Source: Dietzia alimentaria 72 (GTDB lineage Bacteria; Actinomycetota; Actinomycetes; Mycobacteriales; Mycobacteriaceae). From it: a stretch of DNA of 64,000 nt. Numbering within the stretch: position 1 is the first letter of the stretch; each line of letters begins with the position of its first letter. Below are positions 56,389-64,000 of this stretch, piece after piece. The stretch is taken from assembly GCF_000226215.1 (NCBI RefSeq), contig NZ_AGFF01000020.1, forward strand, positions 62,001 through 126,000, read 5' to 3'. Below the pieces are notes generated by a model. That model saw nothing but the letters and a program-made list of their open reading frames with translations, ran no database searches and had not been told where the DNA came from. The translations under genes were made by a program, and so were the position numbers.

Positions 56389-56443
56389 ACTTGAGGATCA
56401 GGTGGACCCACGGGGGTCTCGCGTATGTCACGGAGGGTGAACC

Positions 56444-56710
56444 ATGGCGGATTTGGAACCACGGCAGCAGGTGCTCAACAGGCTGCGTCGTGCGCGGGGG
56501 CAGCTCAACGCGGTGATCGACATGGTGGAGCAGGAGCGGTCATGCAAGGAGATCGTCACCCAGCTCGCGGCCGTGTCCAAGGCGCTCGATCGCGCCGGGT
56601 TCAAGATCATCAGCGAGAACATCCAGGAGTGCGTCGCTCGCGACGGTGAGCCCGATTCCGACGGGGTCACACTGCCCGAACTCGAGAAGCTGTTCCTCTC
56701 GCTGGCCTGA
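56444..56710 (+). CDS. CsoR-superfamily repressor, CstR-like (persulfide-sensing type)
   Basis: 88 aa. DUF156 fold: NRLRRARGQLNAVIDMVEQERSC, then GFKIISENIQECVARD. The ligand positions are Cys34, Asn59 and Cys63. Copper-sensing CsoR has Cys-His-Cys; the replaced His and the ISENxxEC segment match S. aureus CstR, which senses persulfides. So a sulfur or thiol-stress sensor is more likely than a copper sensor. No copper ATPase or chaperone is nearby. Confidence 0.85.
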   Translation: MADLEPRQQVLNRLRRARGQLNAVIDMVEQERSCKEIVTQLAAVSKALDRAGFKIISENIQECVARDGEPDSDGVTLPELEKLFLSLA

Positions 56711-56779
56711 CCACTGTTATTGGAGGCCCGTGTGCCGGTGGTGTCACTCGGCCCGGCACGGCGTCGCTACCCTGGGGTG

Positions 56780-57376
56780 ATGACCCCGGAGCCCAACAGC
56801 GCCCACGATTTCCCGGATCCTCGCGAGCTCGCCCAGCGCAGGTTGGAAGCGATGGTCGGCCGCGGTGAGCTCTCTTTATCCGAGTTCTCGGCTCGGGCCG
56901 CCAAGATTTGGGCCGCGACCTGCCCCGCCGAACTAGACGTGGCGCTGAGCGGTCTACCGGCGCAGCCGCCCGCCACCCGGCCGGGCAGCGCGATCACCGT
57001 CGACGAGGGGCAGAAGCGGGTCTCCGTCTTCGACACGCTCAAGCGCGAGGGTCGGTGGATGCTGCCCGACGACTACCGGCTCACCTCGTGGGTGGGCGAG
57101 ATCTACCTCGATGCCCGCGAGGCGGTGGTCGACCGCCCACGGACGCATCTCCAGCTCGACCTGTGGGCTGCGACCGGCAAGATCCTTCTCCCGCCGGGCG
57201 TCTCCGTGGCGATCACGGGCAACCGGGCCATGAGCGAACTCAAGATCGACGAGGGCAAGTACCAGATCAGCGGAGGGCCTCACCTGGACATCGAGATCAA
57301 CGGCTTCATGGCCACGGCGAAGATCAAGATCCTGGCCGCGGGGGAGAAGATCCCCAAGACGTGGAAGTGGTTCTGA
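56780..57376 (+). CDS. DUF1707 and LiaF-like domain protein
   Basis: 198 aa from ATG 56780; a TTG at 56720 or GTG at 56732 would lengthen it. The N-terminal ~45 residues are DUF1707 (PDPRELAQRRLEAMVGRGELSLSEFSARAAKIWAA). The second half resembles the beta-rich C-terminal domain of LiaF-type cell-envelope stress proteins (VGEIYLDAREAVVDRP, LDLWAATGKILLPPGVSV). No membrane segment is seen, so it is probably cytosolic. Convergent with folA, four bases apart. Confidence 0.78.
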   Translation: MTPEPNSAHDFPDPRELAQRRLEAMVGRGELSLSEFSARAAKIWAATCPAELDVALSGLPAQPPATRPGSAITVDEGQKRVSVFDTLKREGRWMLPDDYRLTSWVGEIYLDAREAVVDRPRTHLQLDLWAATGKILLPPGVSVAITGNRAMSELKIDEGKYQISGGPHLDIEINGFMATAKIKILAAGEKIPKTWKWF

Positions 57377-57380
57377 ACCG

Positions 57381-57908
57381 TCAGCTCAGCCGGCGACGCC
57401 ACACGGTGTGCCGGTGCCGCACCTCGTCGTCGTACCCCTCCACCCGGCTGCGCGGATCGGTGATCCACTCGCCGACCTCGGCCAGCACCCACGCGCCCCT
57501 GGTGCGGTTCCCCCGCAGGTCCGGCGCGAGCACGCCTCCCGGCGCGTCGGCGTCGATCTCGGTCACCAGGCACTCGTCCGCATAGTCTAAGGCCGCGGCG
57601 TAGATCTGACCGCCGCCCATCACCACCGCGTCGGCGCCCGCCAACGCCAACGCCTCGCTCACCGAACCGGCGAGTTCAGCACCCTCCGCCGACCACGCGG
57701 CATTACGCGTGCACACGATGTTCCGGCGCCCGGGCAGGGGTCGGAAACGCTCGGGCAGGGAATCCCACGTCGCGCGGCCCATCAGGACCGGACTGCCCAG
57801 GGTGGCCTTCTTGAAGAAAGCCAGGTCCTCAGGGATGTACCACGGCATGTCGCTGCCGTCGCCGATCACCCCACCGCGGGCCTGTGCCCACACCATGCGC
57901 ACGGACAT
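57381..57908 (-). CDS. folA: dihydrofolate reductase
   Basis: 175 aa. DMPWYIPEDLAFFKKATLGSP, MGRATWDSLPERFRPLPGR, VVMGGGQIYAAAL. It reduces dihydrofolate to tetrahydrofolate with NADPH and is the target of trimethoprim. Starts two bases after thyA, which produces its substrate; the pair is usually co-transcribed. The second Met (57896) is an alternative start. Confidence 0.95.
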   Translation of the reverse strand: MSVRMVWAQARGGVIGDGSDMPWYIPEDLAFFKKATLGSPVLMGRATWDSLPERFRPLPGRRNIVCTRNAAWSAEGAELAGSVSEALALAGADAVVMGGGQIYAAALDYADECLVTEIDADAPGGVLAPDLRGNRTRGAWVLAEVGEWITDPRSRVEGYDDEVRHRHTVWRRRLS

Positions 57909-57910
57909 GC

Positions 57911-58711
57911 TCAGACCGCGACCGGGGCCTTGATGCCCGGATGGTGCTCGTAGCCCACGACCTCGAAGTCCTCGAAGCGGTAGTCGAACACCGAGTCGGC
58001 CTTGTGCAGGCGGAGCTGCGGGTAGGGGAACGGGTCACGCGCGAGTTGCTTACGAACCTGTTCCACGTGGTTGTCGTAGATGTGACAGTCGCCGCCGGTC
58101 CAGATGAACTCGCCCACCTCGAGCCCCACCTGCTGCGCCACCATGTGGGTGAGCAGGGAGTAGGACGCGATATTGAACGGCACGCCCAAAAAGAGGTCCG
58201 CGCTGCGCTGGTAGAGCTGGCAGCTCAGCTTGCCGTCGGCGACATAGAACTGGAACAGCAGGTGACACGGCGGCAGAGCCATGTCCTTCAGCTCGCTGAC
58301 GTTCCACGCGCTGACGATATTGCGGCGCGAATCGGGATCCGTGCGCAGGAGTTCCACGGCGTCGGCGATCTGGTCGATGTGCTGACCGTCGGGCGTGGGC
58401 CACGAGCGCCACTGCACTCCGTAGACCGGACCGAGCTCACCCTGGGCGTCGGCCCATTCGTCCCAGATGCTCACGCCGTTGTCCCGGAGGAACTGCACGT
58501 TGGAGTCGCCGCGCAGGAACCACAGCAGCTCGTAGGCGACCGACTTGAAGTGCACGCGCTTGGTGGTGATCAGCGGGAAACCTTGCGACAGGTCGTAGCG
58601 CAGCTGGTGGCCGAACAGGCTCCGCGTGCCCGTGCCCGTGCGGTCTGATTTGGGGGTGCCCTGCTCCAGGACGAGCCGGAGCAGATCCTCGTACGGGGTG
58701 GGAACGGTCAT
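57911..58711 (-). CDS. thyA: thymidylate synthase
   Basis: 266 aa from ATG 58711. [23 protein letters not shown], the catalytic Cys149 in [28 protein letters not shown]. It methylates dUMP using methylene-tetrahydrofolate and yields dihydrofolate for FolA. Overlaps the cysQ stop by ATGA, so cysQ-thyA-folA is one transcription unit. Confidence 0.97.
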   Translation of the reverse strand: MTVPTPYEDLLRLVLEQGTPKSDRTGTGTRSLFGHQLRYDLSQGFPLITTKRVHFKSVAYELLWFLRGDSNVQFLRDNGVSIWDEWADAQGELGPVYGVQWRSWPTPDGQHIDQIADAVELLRTDPDSRRNIVSAWNVSELKDMALPPCHLLFQFYVADGKLSCQLYQRSADLFLGVPFNIASYSLLTHMVAQQVGLEVGEFIWTGGDCHIYDNHVEQVRKQLARDPFPYPQLRLHKADSVFDYRFEDFEVVGYEHHPGIKAPVAV

Positions 58712-59460
58712 GCAGGGGAGTCTACGTGGGCGGTTTTCGCGAGGACCCTCTCGGCGAGTTCGGGGCGGCAGACCAGAATGTCGGGCGAGTAGGTGTTCTC
58801 CTTGTTGAACCGGATCGCCGTCCCGTCGAGCCGCGAGACGTGCAGTCCGGCGGAAAGTGCCACCGCTACCGGCGCGGCCTGGTCCCACTCGTTCTGGCCG
58901 CCTGCATGCAGGTAGACGTCGGCGTCACCGAGCAGGACCGACAGCATCTTGGCGCCGGCGGAGCCCATGGGCCGTACTTCCAGCCCCAATGCGTCAGCAA
59001 CCACCTGCGCCTCTGGGGGTGGATTGTTGCGGCTGATCACCATGCAGCCTGACATCGGCCCGTCGACGTACGCGCACTGGTCCGAGCGAAAAACTCGGCC
59101 GGCGTCTGGCAGCCCCACGGATGCCAGAGCGGGCTCGCCGTCCACGACCAGCGCCACGTGGACGGACCAGTCGGGACGGCCGGTGGAGAACTCCTTGGTC
59201 CCGTCGATCACGTCGATGATCCACACGCGCGATTTGTCGAGGCGGCCCGGGTCGTCGGCGACGTTCTCGGAGAGTACGCCGTCGTCCGGGCGGTGGACGG
59301 CCAGCACGTCGTCGGTCCAGGTCTGGGCGACTTCATTGGACACCTGTGCGAGGGATCGTCCCTGCAGCAAGCCACCCGCGCGGGTACCTCGGACGATGTC
59401 CCCGATGCCGGTCGCGAGGTGGTAGGCCAGGTCGTGGTCGTCGAGTTCGCGCATGCCCAC
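58708..59460 (-). CDS. cysQ: 3'(2'),5'-bisphosphate nucleotidase CysQ, inositol-phosphatase family
   Basis: 250 aa. Metal-binding motif 1 is [25 protein letters not shown] and motif 2 is [13 protein letters not shown]. CysQ removes the 3'-phosphate of PAP or PAPS in sulfur assimilation. An inositol-monophosphatase activity is possible since the families overlap. A start two codons later is equally good. Heads a unit with thyA and folA and is divergent from the helicase gene. Confidence 0.88.
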   Translation of the reverse strand: MGMRELDDHDLAYHLATGIGDIVRGTRAGGLLQGRSLAQVSNEVAQTWTDDVLAVHRPDDGVLSENVADDPGRLDKSRVWIIDVIDGTKEFSTGRPDWSVHVALVVDGEPALASVGLPDAGRVFRSDQCAYVDGPMSGCMVISRNNPPPEAQVVADALGLEVRPMGSAGAKMLSVLLGDADVYLHAGGQNEWDQAAPVAVALSAGLHVSRLDGTAIRFNKENTYSPDILVCRPELAERVLAKTAHVDSPA

Positions 59461-59520
59461 ACTCTACGGAGAGGGACTCGCGTTCCGGCGGGTGTCGTAC
59501 AGGTACGTCATCATAAGACC

Positions 59521-62500
59521 ATGTCCGCCGCACTAGACCGGTTCCACCCGGCCACCGCCTCCTGGTTCCGTGGCGCGTTCAGCACGCCCACACCCGCGCA
59601 GGAAGGTGCCTGGTCGGCCCTCGCCGGCGGATCCCACACGCTGGTCGTGGCACCCACCGGGTCGGGGAAGACCCTGTCGGCGTTCCTCGCGGCGCTCGAC
59701 GGGCTGCTGCTGGGTCCAGCCGAATCAGACCCGGGGGCTGGCGCAGGGAGAACTCGCGCTTCCGGCCCGGGCACACGGGTGCTGTACATCTCTCCGCTCA
59801 AGGCGCTCGCGGTGGACGTCGAGCGGAACCTCCGGGCCCCACTCGCTGGGATCGCCAGGGAGGCCGCGGCGCTGGACGCGGAGACCGCGGAGGTGACGGT
59901 CGGGATCCGCACCGGCGACACCCCGCCGGACGAGCGCCGTCGCCAGCGGGCGAAACCGCCGCATGTCTTGGTCACCACTCCTGAGTCGCTGTTCCTCCTC
60001 CTCACCTCAGCCGCTCGGGAGACCCTGACGGGTGTGGACACGGTCATCATCGACGAGATCCACGCGGTCGCGGGCAGTAAGCGCGGCGCCCACCTCGCGC
60101 TGAGTCTCGAGCGACTGGACGATCTGCTCCCCAACCCCGCACAGCGGGTGGGCTTGTCGGCCACGGTCAGGCCGCACTCGGAGGTGGCCCGCTTCTTGGC
60201 GGGAGAGCGCCCGGTCACCGTGGTTGCGCCGCGCTCCGACAAGACCTTCGAGCTGTCCGTCCGCGTGCCGGTGGAGGACATGACAGACCTGACCTCGGCG
60301 GCACCGGACGTGACCACACCACCTGGAGCGCCGGGCCAGGGTTCGATCTGGCCGCACGTCGAGCGGCAGGTGGTCGACCTGGTCACAGCGCACCGCTCGA
60401 CGATCGTGTTCGTCAACTCCCGCAGACTCGCCGAGCGGCTCACGGCCCGTCTCAACGAGATCTACGCGGAAGACACCGACCCCGGGTCACTGCCGGCGCC
60501 ACCGGCCCGGCCGCCGGCACAGTTGATGGTCCCGTCCGAGGTTTCGCGGGGCGCGCCACCGGAGCTGGCGATGGCGCACCACGGGTCGGTTTCCAAGGAA
60601 CGCCGCGCGATGATCGAGGACGCCCTCAAGTCCGGTCGACTTCGGGCGGTCGTGGCCACGTCGTCGCTGGAGCTGGGGATCGACATGGGGGCGGTGGACC
60701 TGGTGGTGCAGGTCGAATCGCCCCCCTCGGTGGCGTCGGGGCTGCAGCGCGTCGGACGTGCCGGTCACCAGGTCGGTGAGGTCTCCCGTGCGGTGGTATT
60801 CCCCAAGCATCGCGCGGATCTGGTACACAGCGCGGTGACCGTCGAGCGGATGCTCGCCGGCTCGATCGAGGAACTCTCGGTGGTCGCCAATCCACTCGAC
60901 GTTCTCGCGCAACAGACAGTCGCGGCGTGCGCGCTGGACCCCCTCGGCGTGGAGGAGTGGTTCTCGGCCGTCCGGCGTACCGCTCCCTACGCGGGTCTGC
61001 CGCGATCGGCTTTCGAGGCCACTCTCGACATGCTCGCCGGCAAGTATCCGTCCGCGGACTTCGCCGAGCTGCGGCCGCGGTTGGTATGGGACCGCGACGC
61101 GGGCACTCTCACCGGCCGCCCGGGTTCCCAACGGCTGGCCGTCACCTCAGGTGGCACCATCCCCGACCGCGGCCTGTTCGGCGTGTTCATGGTGGGGGAG
61201 AAGGCCACCCGCGTCGGTGAGTTGGACGAGGAGATGGTCTACGAGTCGCGTGTGGGTGACGTGTTCGCGCTCGGCGCCTCAAGTTGGCGTGTCGAGGAGA
61301 TCACCCATGATCGCGTCCTGGTCAGCCCCGCTCCCGGGGGTACGGGGCGCCTGCCGTTCTGGCTCGGTGACGACCAGGGCCGGCCGGCCGAGCTCGGTCG
61401 CGCGTTGGGCGGCTTTCTTCGCGAGGTGGCCGGTGGTGCTGACGCGGAGGTTGCGGCCCGGTTGGACAGTGCTGGGCTCGACGCCAACGCCGCGACGAAT
61501 CTACGACGCTTCCTCGCGGAGCAGCGCGAAGCGACCGGCCACGTCCCCAGTGACACCACCCTCGTGGTGGAGCGTTTCCGGGACGAGGTCGGGGACTGGC
61601 GGGTTGTGCTCCACTCGCCGTTCGGCGCGCGGGTGCACTGGCCGTGGGCGGAGGCGGTGCGTGCTCGTCTGGCCGCCGCGCACGGGTTCGATGCGGTGCC
61701 GGTGGTATCGGACGACGGCATCATCCTCCGGGTCCCGGACATGGGCGACGACGGCGAGTCCGGCTCGCGACCAGGAGCGGAGACGTTCGCCATCGGTGCC
61801 GAGGAGGCGGTGGATCTGGTCACCCGGCATGTGGGCGGTTCCGCACTGTTCGCCTCCCGCTTCCGTGAATGTTCGGCGCGCGCCCTGCTGTTTCCGCGGC
61901 TCGATCCGGGACGGCGGGCGCCGTTGTGGCAGCAGCGCCAGAAGTCGGCACAGTTGCTCGACGTCGCGCGGAAGTACCCGGATTTCCCCATGATCCTCGA
62001 GGCCGTGCGCGAGTGCCTGCAGGACGTCTACGACGTCCCCGCCCTCGAACGGTTGCTGAACGAGATCGAATCGCGGACGGTGCGGATCGTCGAGGTGGAT
62101 ACGCCCAGCGCGTCACCATTCGCGCAGTCGCTGTTGTTCGACTACGTCGGCGCGTTCCTCTACGAGGGTGACTCACCGCTCGCGGAGAAGCGCGCCGCCG
62201 CCCTCGCGATTGACCCGGCGCTGCTCGGTCAGCTTCTCGGCCGCGTCGAGTTGCGCGAGTTGCTCGACGTCGAGGTACTGGACTCGATCGAGCGGCGGCT
62301 ACAGCTCCTCGAACCCGACCGCGCGGCCCGAGACGCCGAGGCGCTCGTGGACCTCTTGCGACTCCTCGGTCCACTCACCGTGGCCGAGGTCGCTGAGCGT
62401 TCCGTCGATCCCGACGCGGTGCCCGAGTGGCTCGCCTCGTTGGCCGCGGCGTGGCGAGTCGTCACCGTTGAACACGCCGGCCGGACGTGGTGGGCAGGCG

Positions 62501-64000
62501 TCGAGGACGTGGCCCGGCTGCGGGACGGTCTCGGAGTGCCACCACCTCCCGGAGTGCCGTCCGCCTTCCTCGGCGACGTCGACGACCCGCTCGGAGAACT
62601 CATCCGACGCTACGGACGGACGCACGGACCGTTCACCGTCGACGCGGTCGCTGAACGGTTCGGACTCGGGGTGGCCGTCGCTCGCGGCGTGCTCGACCGG
62701 CTCACCTCCTCCGGAGTGCTGCTCGCCGGCGAATTCCGCCCGGGCGCAACCGGACCGGAGTGGTGCGATGCCGAGGTGCTGCGTCACATCCGCCGCCGTT
62801 CGCTCGCCGCGTTGCGCTCCCAGATCGAGCCGGTCTCGCACTCGGCGCTGGGGCGCTTTCTCCCGGGTTGGCAGAGCCTCGGCTCCAGCTCCAGCTCCGG
62901 CGCCGAGTCCGGCGTTGACGGAGTGCTCGCCGTGATCGAGCAGCTCGATGGAGTCGCCCTGCCCGCGTCCGCGCTCGAGCCACTGATCCTGGCGCCGCGT
63001 GTGGGGGACTACTCCCCGGCGATGCTCGACGAACTCCTGTCCGGAGGAGAAGTCATCTGGAGCGGTCGCGGTCGCGCCGGATCACGTGACGGCTGGGTCT
63101 CCCTGCATCCGGCGGATTCGGCTGGCGCGACTCTGCCTCTGGATAGACCGGCTCCGGAAGGGCCCGTGCACGTCGCCGTCGTCGATTCCCTGCGCGGCGG
63201 TGCGCTGTTCTTCCGCGACATCGTGGCCAGGGTAAAGGAGGCTGCAGCTCCTGCCGGATCTGTTTCCACAGACACCGTGCCCGCGACGCCCGCGCCCACC
63301 GTTACCGAGGCCGTGGTCCGCGATGCGCTGTGGGACCTGGTGTGGGACGGAGTGGTCACCAATGACACCCTCGCCCCGCTGCGCGCTGTACTTGCCGGCG
63401 GGGGCTCCTCGGGGGCGGGAACCGCACACCGCTCACCCCGGTCCTCGGCTCGGCCCCGTCGCGCTCGTCTGGGCAGGACGACCATGGCCCAGCTGAACGG
63501 TGCGGTGGCGGCTGGGATGAGAACGCCCCCTGTGCTCGCCGGCCGGTGGTCGCTCGTTCCCGAGCCTGTCACCGACGCGACCCTTCGCGCCCACGCCTGG
63601 GCGGAAACTCTGTTGATGCGCCATGGGGTCGTCACCCGGGGGACGGTGGAGTCGGAGGAGATTCCCGGCGGGTTTGCCGCTGTGTACAAAGTTCTCGCGC
63701 AGATGGAGGATTCAGGACGCTGTCGGCGCGGGTATTTCGTTGACGGTCTCGGCGCCGCCCAGTTCGCCGCCGGCAACACCATCGACCGGATGCGCACGTT
63801 TGACGACACTGCGGACGACGCTCACTGGCCGTCCGGGGCGGACGAGCCTGTAGTCCGCGTTCTCGCCGCAACCGACCCCGCAAACCCCTACGGCGCGGCC
63901 CTTCCCTGGCCTGCCTCCAGCACGCGTGACGACGGCGACGACGCAGGAGCCGGAAACGGGCCCGGGCATCGGCCCGGGCGGAAGGCGGGAGCTCTGGTGG
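59521..64000 (+). CDS. lhr: Lhr-family ATP-dependent helicase (3' end outside window)
   Basis: 1493 codons in frame from ATG 59521 to the window edge, with no stop. FRGAFSTPTPAQ (Q motif), APTGSGKT (motif I), DEIH at residues 178-181 (motif II), LSATVRPH (motif III), TSSLELGIDMGAVDLV, and RVGRAGHQVGE (motif VI). The long C-terminal part continues to VLAATDPANPYGAALPWP and RKAGALV, near the usual end of the ~1500-residue Lhr. Family members unwind RNA-DNA hybrids and take part in DNA repair; in mycobacteria lhr is DNA-damage inducible. Confidence 0.95.
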   Translation, partial: MSAALDRFHPATASWFRGAFSTPTPAQEGAWSALAGGSHTLVVAPTGSGKTLSAFLAALDGLLLGPAESDPGAGAGRTRASGPGTRVLYISPLKALAVDVERNLRAPLAGIAREAAALDAETAEVTVGIRTGDTPPDERRRQRAKPPHVLVTTPESLFLLLTSAARETLTGVDTVIIDEIHAVAGSKRGAHLALSLERLDDLLPNPAQRVGLSATVRPHSEVARFLAGERPVTVVAPRSDKTFELSVRVPVEDMTDLTSAAPDVTTPPGAPGQGSIWPHVERQVVDLVTAHRSTIVFVNSRRLAERLTARLNEIYAEDTDPGSLPAPPARPPAQLMVPSEVSRGAPPELAMAHHGSVSKERRAMIEDALKSGRLRAVVATSSLELGIDMGAVDLVVQVESPPSVASGLQRVGRAGHQVGEVSRAVVFPKHRADLVHSAVTVERMLAGSIEELSVVANPLDVLAQQTVAACALDPLGVEEWFSAVRRTAPYAGLPRSAFEATLDMLAGKYPSADFAELRPRLVWDRDAGTLTGRPGSQRLAVTSGGTIPDRGLFGVFMVGEKATRVGELDEEMVYESRVGDVFALGASSWRVEEITHDRVLVSPAPGGTGRLPFWLGDDQGRPAELGRALGGFLREVAGGADAEVAARLDSAGLDANAATNLRRFLAEQREATGHVPSDTTLVVERFRDEVGDWRVVLHSPFGARVHWPWAEAVRARLAAAHGFDAVPVVSDDGIILRVPDMGDDGESGSRPGAETFAIGAEEAVDLVTRHVGGSALFASRFRECSARALLFPRLDPGRRAPLWQQRQKSAQLLDVARKYPDFPMILEAVRECLQDVYDVPALERLLNEIESRTVRIVEVDTPSASPFAQSLLFDYVGAFLYEGDSPLAEKRAAALAIDPALLGQLLGRVELRELLDVEVLDSIERRLQLLEPDRAARDAEALVDLLRLLGPLTVAEVAERSVDPDAVPEWLASLAAAWRVVTVEHAGRTWWAGVEDVARLRDGLGVPPPPGVPSAFLGDVDDPLGELIRRYGRTHGPFTVDAVAERFGLGVAVARGVLDRLTSSGVLLAGEFRPGATGPEWCDAEVLRHIRRRSLAALRSQIEPVSHSALGRFLPGWQSLGSSSSSGAESGVDGVLAVIEQLDGVALPASALEPLILAPRVGDYSPAMLDELLSGGEVIWSGRGRAGSRDGWVSLHPADSAGATLPLDRPAPEGPVHVAVVDSLRGGALFFRDIVARVKEAAAPAGSVSTDTVPATPAPTVTEAVVRDALWDLVWDGVVTNDTLAPLRAVLAGGGSSGAGTAHRSPRSSARPRRARLGRTTMAQLNGAVAAGMRTPPVLAGRWSLVPEPVTDATLRAHAWAETLLMRHGVVTRGTVESEEIPGGFAAVYKVLAQMEDSGRCRRGYFVDGLGAAQFAAGNTIDRMRTFDDTADDAHWPSGADEPVVRVLAATDPANPYGAALPWPASSTRDDGDDAGAGNGPGHRPGRKAGALV

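Noticed and set aside
1-64000. tRNA, rRNA, CRISPR arrays, insertion sequences or prophage genes
   Set aside because: I looked for cloverleaf ends, regular spaced repeats, transposase or integrase motifs and found none I could support.

Overview
The window is a high-GC actinobacterial chromosome segment. It combines an antigen-85-like mycolyltransferase, a type VII secretion locus of ESX-4 layout and a complete mycofactocin cluster. That combination points to the Mycobacteriales. A Dietzia-like organism is my best guess, but this is an inference because no rRNA gene is present to settle it. Gene starts are often GTG, and neighbouring genes often overlap by ATGA, GTGA or TAATG.

Layout. 1-5.5 kb: the tail of an alcohol dehydrogenase, a TetR regulator, then the str operon (rpsL-rpsG-fusA-tuf) closed by a strong terminator. 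5.5-24.6 kb: a small J-domain-like protein on the minus strand, then the S10, spc and alpha ribosomal operons. The run is interrupted between rpsQ and rplN by an exported Ag85-like protein and ends at rplQ with a 20-bp terminator hairpin. Two genes often found in these operons, rpsN (zinc-type S14) and rpmJ (L36), are missing. 24.6-29.6 kb: an SGNH-hydrolase lipoprotein, truA, a CPBP protease, an NAD(P)-binding protein and an unrecognised protein. 29.6-41.5 kb: an ESX-4-type system (eccE, eccB, mycP, eccD, eccC, an Rv3446c-family gene and two WXG100 genes) with the same relative orientations as Mycobacterium tuberculosis ESX-4 plus an EccE. 41.5-45.4 kb: a CoA ester lyase, a DrrAB-like ABC exporter, a decayed flavin reductase and a hotdog-fold protein.

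45.4-53.5 kb: the mycofactocin cluster, mftR divergent from mftA-B-C-D, a mycofactocin-type SDR, then mftE-F-G. Next come an alpha/beta hydrolase, a thioredoxin and a zinc alcohol dehydrogenase of the type that uses mycofactocin. A 14-base element (GATGAGAACACGTT) is repeated ahead of the hydrolase and the dehydrogenase. 56.3-57.4 kb: a CsoR-superfamily regulator with CstR-like residues and a DUF1707 protein. The sequence ATACCC-N4-GGGTA lies ahead of both the regulator and the thioredoxin, which suggests a small persulfide or thiol-stress regulon. 57.4-64 kb: cysQ-thyA-folA on the minus strand, and the start of a long Lhr-type helicase that runs off the window.

How the parts fit: the ribosomal operons are housekeeping. 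The mycofactocin block makes a peptide-derived redox cofactor, supplies enzymes likely to use it (SDR, ADH) and the oxidoreductase MftG that recycles it. ESX-4 and the Ag85-like protein belong to the mycomembrane cell envelope. I saw no tRNA, rRNA, CRISPR array, insertion sequence or prophage.
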